A stretch of DNA of 32,811 nt. Source: Anaerococcus degeneri. GTDB lineage: Bacteria > Bacillota > Clostridia > Tissierellales > Peptoniphilaceae. Within the stretch, counting starts at the first letter, position 1. Each line of letters starts with the position of its first letter. Positions 31,193 through 32,811 of this stretch are shown here, in pieces. The stretch is taken from the NCBI RefSeq assembly GCF_017874475.1, contig NZ_JAGGLO010000015.1:1-32811 (forward strand), given 5' to 3'. Under the pieces are notes generated by a model. The model had not been told where the DNA came from and searched no databases. It saw nothing but the letters and a program-made list of their open reading frames with translations. The position numbers and the translations under genes are program-made.

Positions 31193-32686
31193 CTAATCTC
31201 TTATTTTAAAAGTCCTAGACCCAAACTTCACTATCAAAATATTCACAACAATAATAAAAGCTAAAATAAATCCACCGCTTGCCAGCAAAATCATCTTGTA
31301 ATCCATATCTTTCACAATAAAGGCACCGTAGATGCAAATATAGTAAACTACCATATTTATGACTCCTGCAAGCTTACTTACAGCCATTCCTTCTTGGTTG
31401 TAGGGTTGGAGGAGGTAGTATTTGGCGAGGGCTAGGCTTGTGAAAAATGTGGTCATTAAAAGGATATAGGCAAGAACGACTAAATTTTTTACCCACAAAA
31501 GCTCTCCCTTGTAGGCCACAGCTGCCATATAAGTCGCAAAGACTGCCGCCGCTGGAATTAGGTTGATCGCAAGCATGGACCTAAATCTCAACCTATACAT
31601 GGCAAGGAGCATCTCTCCCTTTCTATAAAAACCGTAAGGCAAAAGGCCCTGGTCGCAGTTTAAATACATGGCGGTTATGACCTTATCCTGCCTTGAAAGA
31701 GTGTACATCAAAAAAGGCATGGCTCTGATTGTTAGCTCAAAAATATCTTCCGCTCCTAAAGTTTTCTTAAAAACTGTAAAGAAAAATACTCCCAAACCAA
31801 TGGCTGGCACAGCTAGAGATTTTATTATGACTGGCTTTTTTATAAGTCTTTTGTGTCTTATAAAAAACAAGGAATTAAGGAAGGCTAGACCCTTTTTCTG
31901 GTAAAGTCCCTTTGTGTTTTTAACTTCAATATCCTTATCCTTTAGCTCGTAGTTTTTGGCTTCGCTTAGGCCAAGCTCTTCTCCACCCACATTATATTCT
32001 TCTACAGACTCCTCTATCACCTGGTCAAAAGATTTGAAACACTTAAGGCTACTTACACCATAGATGAAAAGGGCAAGTGAAAATATAAAAATTATTACAG
32101 TCGTAATCCTTAAGTCAAAGCGTCCTGTGATAACAAGCCCCATAACCGCAAGATAAGTCAAAAGGATAAATGCAACTTGCAAAAGTCCATTATCTAAGAT
32201 TCCCTTTTTGTGTTTGAGTTTGTATTTCATCCAGAAAACCGAAGCACCGATTTCTAGGAAGTAGACAGCGAAACTCATCAAAATCGGATATATAAGGGGA
32301 ATTTTATTTATCAAGCTAAAAAATATAGCAAAAATAAGAGTCCTTCCGATTAGCCTCATGGCTGGTTTGTAGTACAAAAACATCTTGTAAGAAGATGCTG
32401 GATCAATATGGTATTGGGCAAAATATTTACCAATTCCAGGCCCACTGTCGTAGATAAAGTTCCTAAATATCCCCGTTGCAAAATAGAGAATTACGGGAAT
32501 CATGAGGCCCATAAGATAAGATGTCAATTCAGCTTTGCTTGCCAAATCCGCCGCAAAAATCTCTCCACCAAAGATTTTATAAATCCAGCCATAGGTGATT
32601 GTTGTATATAAATAAGCAATAAGAAAAGATAAGGCGCAGCCCAAAATTTGCTTTATAAGGACAAAAATTGGATAAAAACTGTACAT
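31193..32686 (-). CDS. Polytopic membrane protein, possibly an ABC exporter permease
   Basis: The 497-residue protein has about ten to twelve hydrophobic segments, in two halves separated by a charged cytoplasmic stretch (about residues 215-285, including SLSEAKNYELKDKDIEVKNTKGLYQKKG). I cannot assign a family firmly. The layout, with a soluble middle loop and motifs such as FIRHKRLIKKPVIIKSL, is like ABC-2-type permeases whose ATPase is encoded just upstream. The ATG at 32686 follows AAGGAG with good spacing and a TAA overlaps it (TAATG), so an upstream gene, probably that ATPase, once ended here; it is cut off by an insertion sequence within about 40 bases. Expression may now depend on that element. 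Confidence 0.65.
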   Translation of the reverse strand: MYSFYPIFVLIKQILGCALSFLIAYLYTTITYGWIYKIFGGEIFAADLASKAELTSYLMGLMIPVILYFATGIFRNFIYDSGPGIGKYFAQYHIDPASSYKMFLYYKPAMRLIGRTLIFAIFFSLINKIPLIYPILMSFAVYFLEIGASVFWMKYKLKHKKGILDNGLLQVAFILLTYLAVMGLVITGRFDLRITTVIIFIFSLALFIYGVSSLKCFKSFDQVIEESVEEYNVGGEELGLSEAKNYELKDKDIEVKNTKGLYQKKGLAFLNSLFFIRHKRLIKKPVIIKSLAVPAIGLGVFFFTVFKKTLGAEDIFELTIRAMPFLMYTLSRQDKVITAMYLNCDQGLLPYGFYRKGEMLLAMYRLRFRSMLAINLIPAAAVFATYMAAVAYKGELLWVKNLVVLAYILLMTTFFTSLALAKYYLLQPYNQEGMAVSKLAGVINMVVYYICIYGAFIVKDMDYKMILLASGGFILAFIIVVNILIVKFGSRTFKIRD

Positions 32687-32713
32687 TATCTCCTTAAGCT
32701 CAAAAAATCTGTA

Positions 32714-32811
32714 CTTATGACCTGAACCCCAAAATCCGGAATACGGATGGAGGGGTTTTTGTATGACAAAATATACAAAAGAATTTAGAGTAAAACTAGT
32801 AAAGGAATATT
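32714..32811 (+). mobile_element. Left end of an IS3-family (IS150 group) insertion sequence
   Basis: TGACCTGAACCCCAAAATCC, starting near 32718, resembles the terminal inverted repeats of IS150-group elements, and a transposase orfA begins 45 bases inside. The element runs off the window. The exact outer end and any target duplication cannot be fixed without the right end. Confidence 0.7.
32763..32811 (+). CDS. IS3/IS150-type transposase OrfA, N-terminus (partial)
   Basis: An ATG at 32763 behind GGATGGAGGGG opens MTKYTKEFRVKLVKEY up to the window edge. This is the standard beginning of IS3-family OrfA proteins, in which the first helix-turn-helix binds the terminal repeats. Only 16 residues are present, but the pattern together with the inverted repeat is convincing. 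Confidence 0.8.
   Translation, partial: MTKYTKEFRVKLVKEY

Overview
The window looks like chromosome of a low-GC, Gram-positive anaerobe. Ribosome binding sites are AGGAGG-like, the core genes are Clostridia/Tissierellia-like, and vitamins are taken up by ECF transporters under riboswitch control. My best guess is a Gram-positive anaerobic coccus of the Peptoniphilaceae (Anaerococcus or Peptoniphilus type); this is inference from gene content only. Almost all genes lie on the minus strand.

Layout. (1) 1-3490: the end of a Tn1549-type integrative conjugative element (RepA_N initiator, DnaC-like ATPase, PcfB-like protein, BRO/KilAC antirepressor, and a VirD4/TraG coupling-protein gene that stops after its N-terminal part). 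(2) 3383-7100: an accessory or defence-type segment. It holds a type III restriction-modification mod gene cut at its conserved FSG motif, where the mobile element joins it, then an XRE regulator and a RhuM-family gene. (3) 7597-11860: a tightly overlapping minus-strand operon tsaE-tsaB-rimI-tsaD (tRNA t6A synthesis and protein acetylation) followed by a small membrane protein and an S41-type lipoprotein. (4) 12002-13562: riboflavin transporter ribU behind an FMN riboswitch with a consensus promoter, and an orphan response regulator with a degenerate receiver. (5) 13865-15603: an mreB-like gene translationally coupled to gpmA, with a 30-bp tandem repeat in the leader. (6) 16843-20780: CarD regulator, PIN/TRAM membrane protein, ispD, ispF and metK, in overlapping genes. 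(7) 20870-23610: a lipid kinase and a four-gene overlapping set (94-aa protein, YgbA_NO protein, DUF4256 protein, lipoprotein). (8) 23712-29486: uvrA and uvrB, separated by about 1 kb that holds a repeat element. (9) 29603-30301: TPP riboswitch and thiamine transporter thiT. (10) 31193-32811: a polytopic membrane protein and the start of an IS3/IS150-type insertion sequence.

The most unusual content is non-coding. Three copies of a palindrome-rich element of about 0.66-0.76 kb sit in the intergenic gaps at 16035-16790 (plus sense), 26683-27344 and 30396-31121 (both minus sense). Their hairpin stems differ between copies by compensatory changes while some loops are nearly invariant. One end carries a nested GC-rich hairpin, followed in one copy by a run of T. 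This is what a large structured RNA, or a mobile element selected for structure, would look like. No protein gene explains it and I do not recognise the family. The copies are surrounded by short palindromes of the form TTA(A)TC-CNN-GA(T)TAA, and one copy is adjoined by a second intergenic repeat family that recurs in degenerate form at 7148-7470.
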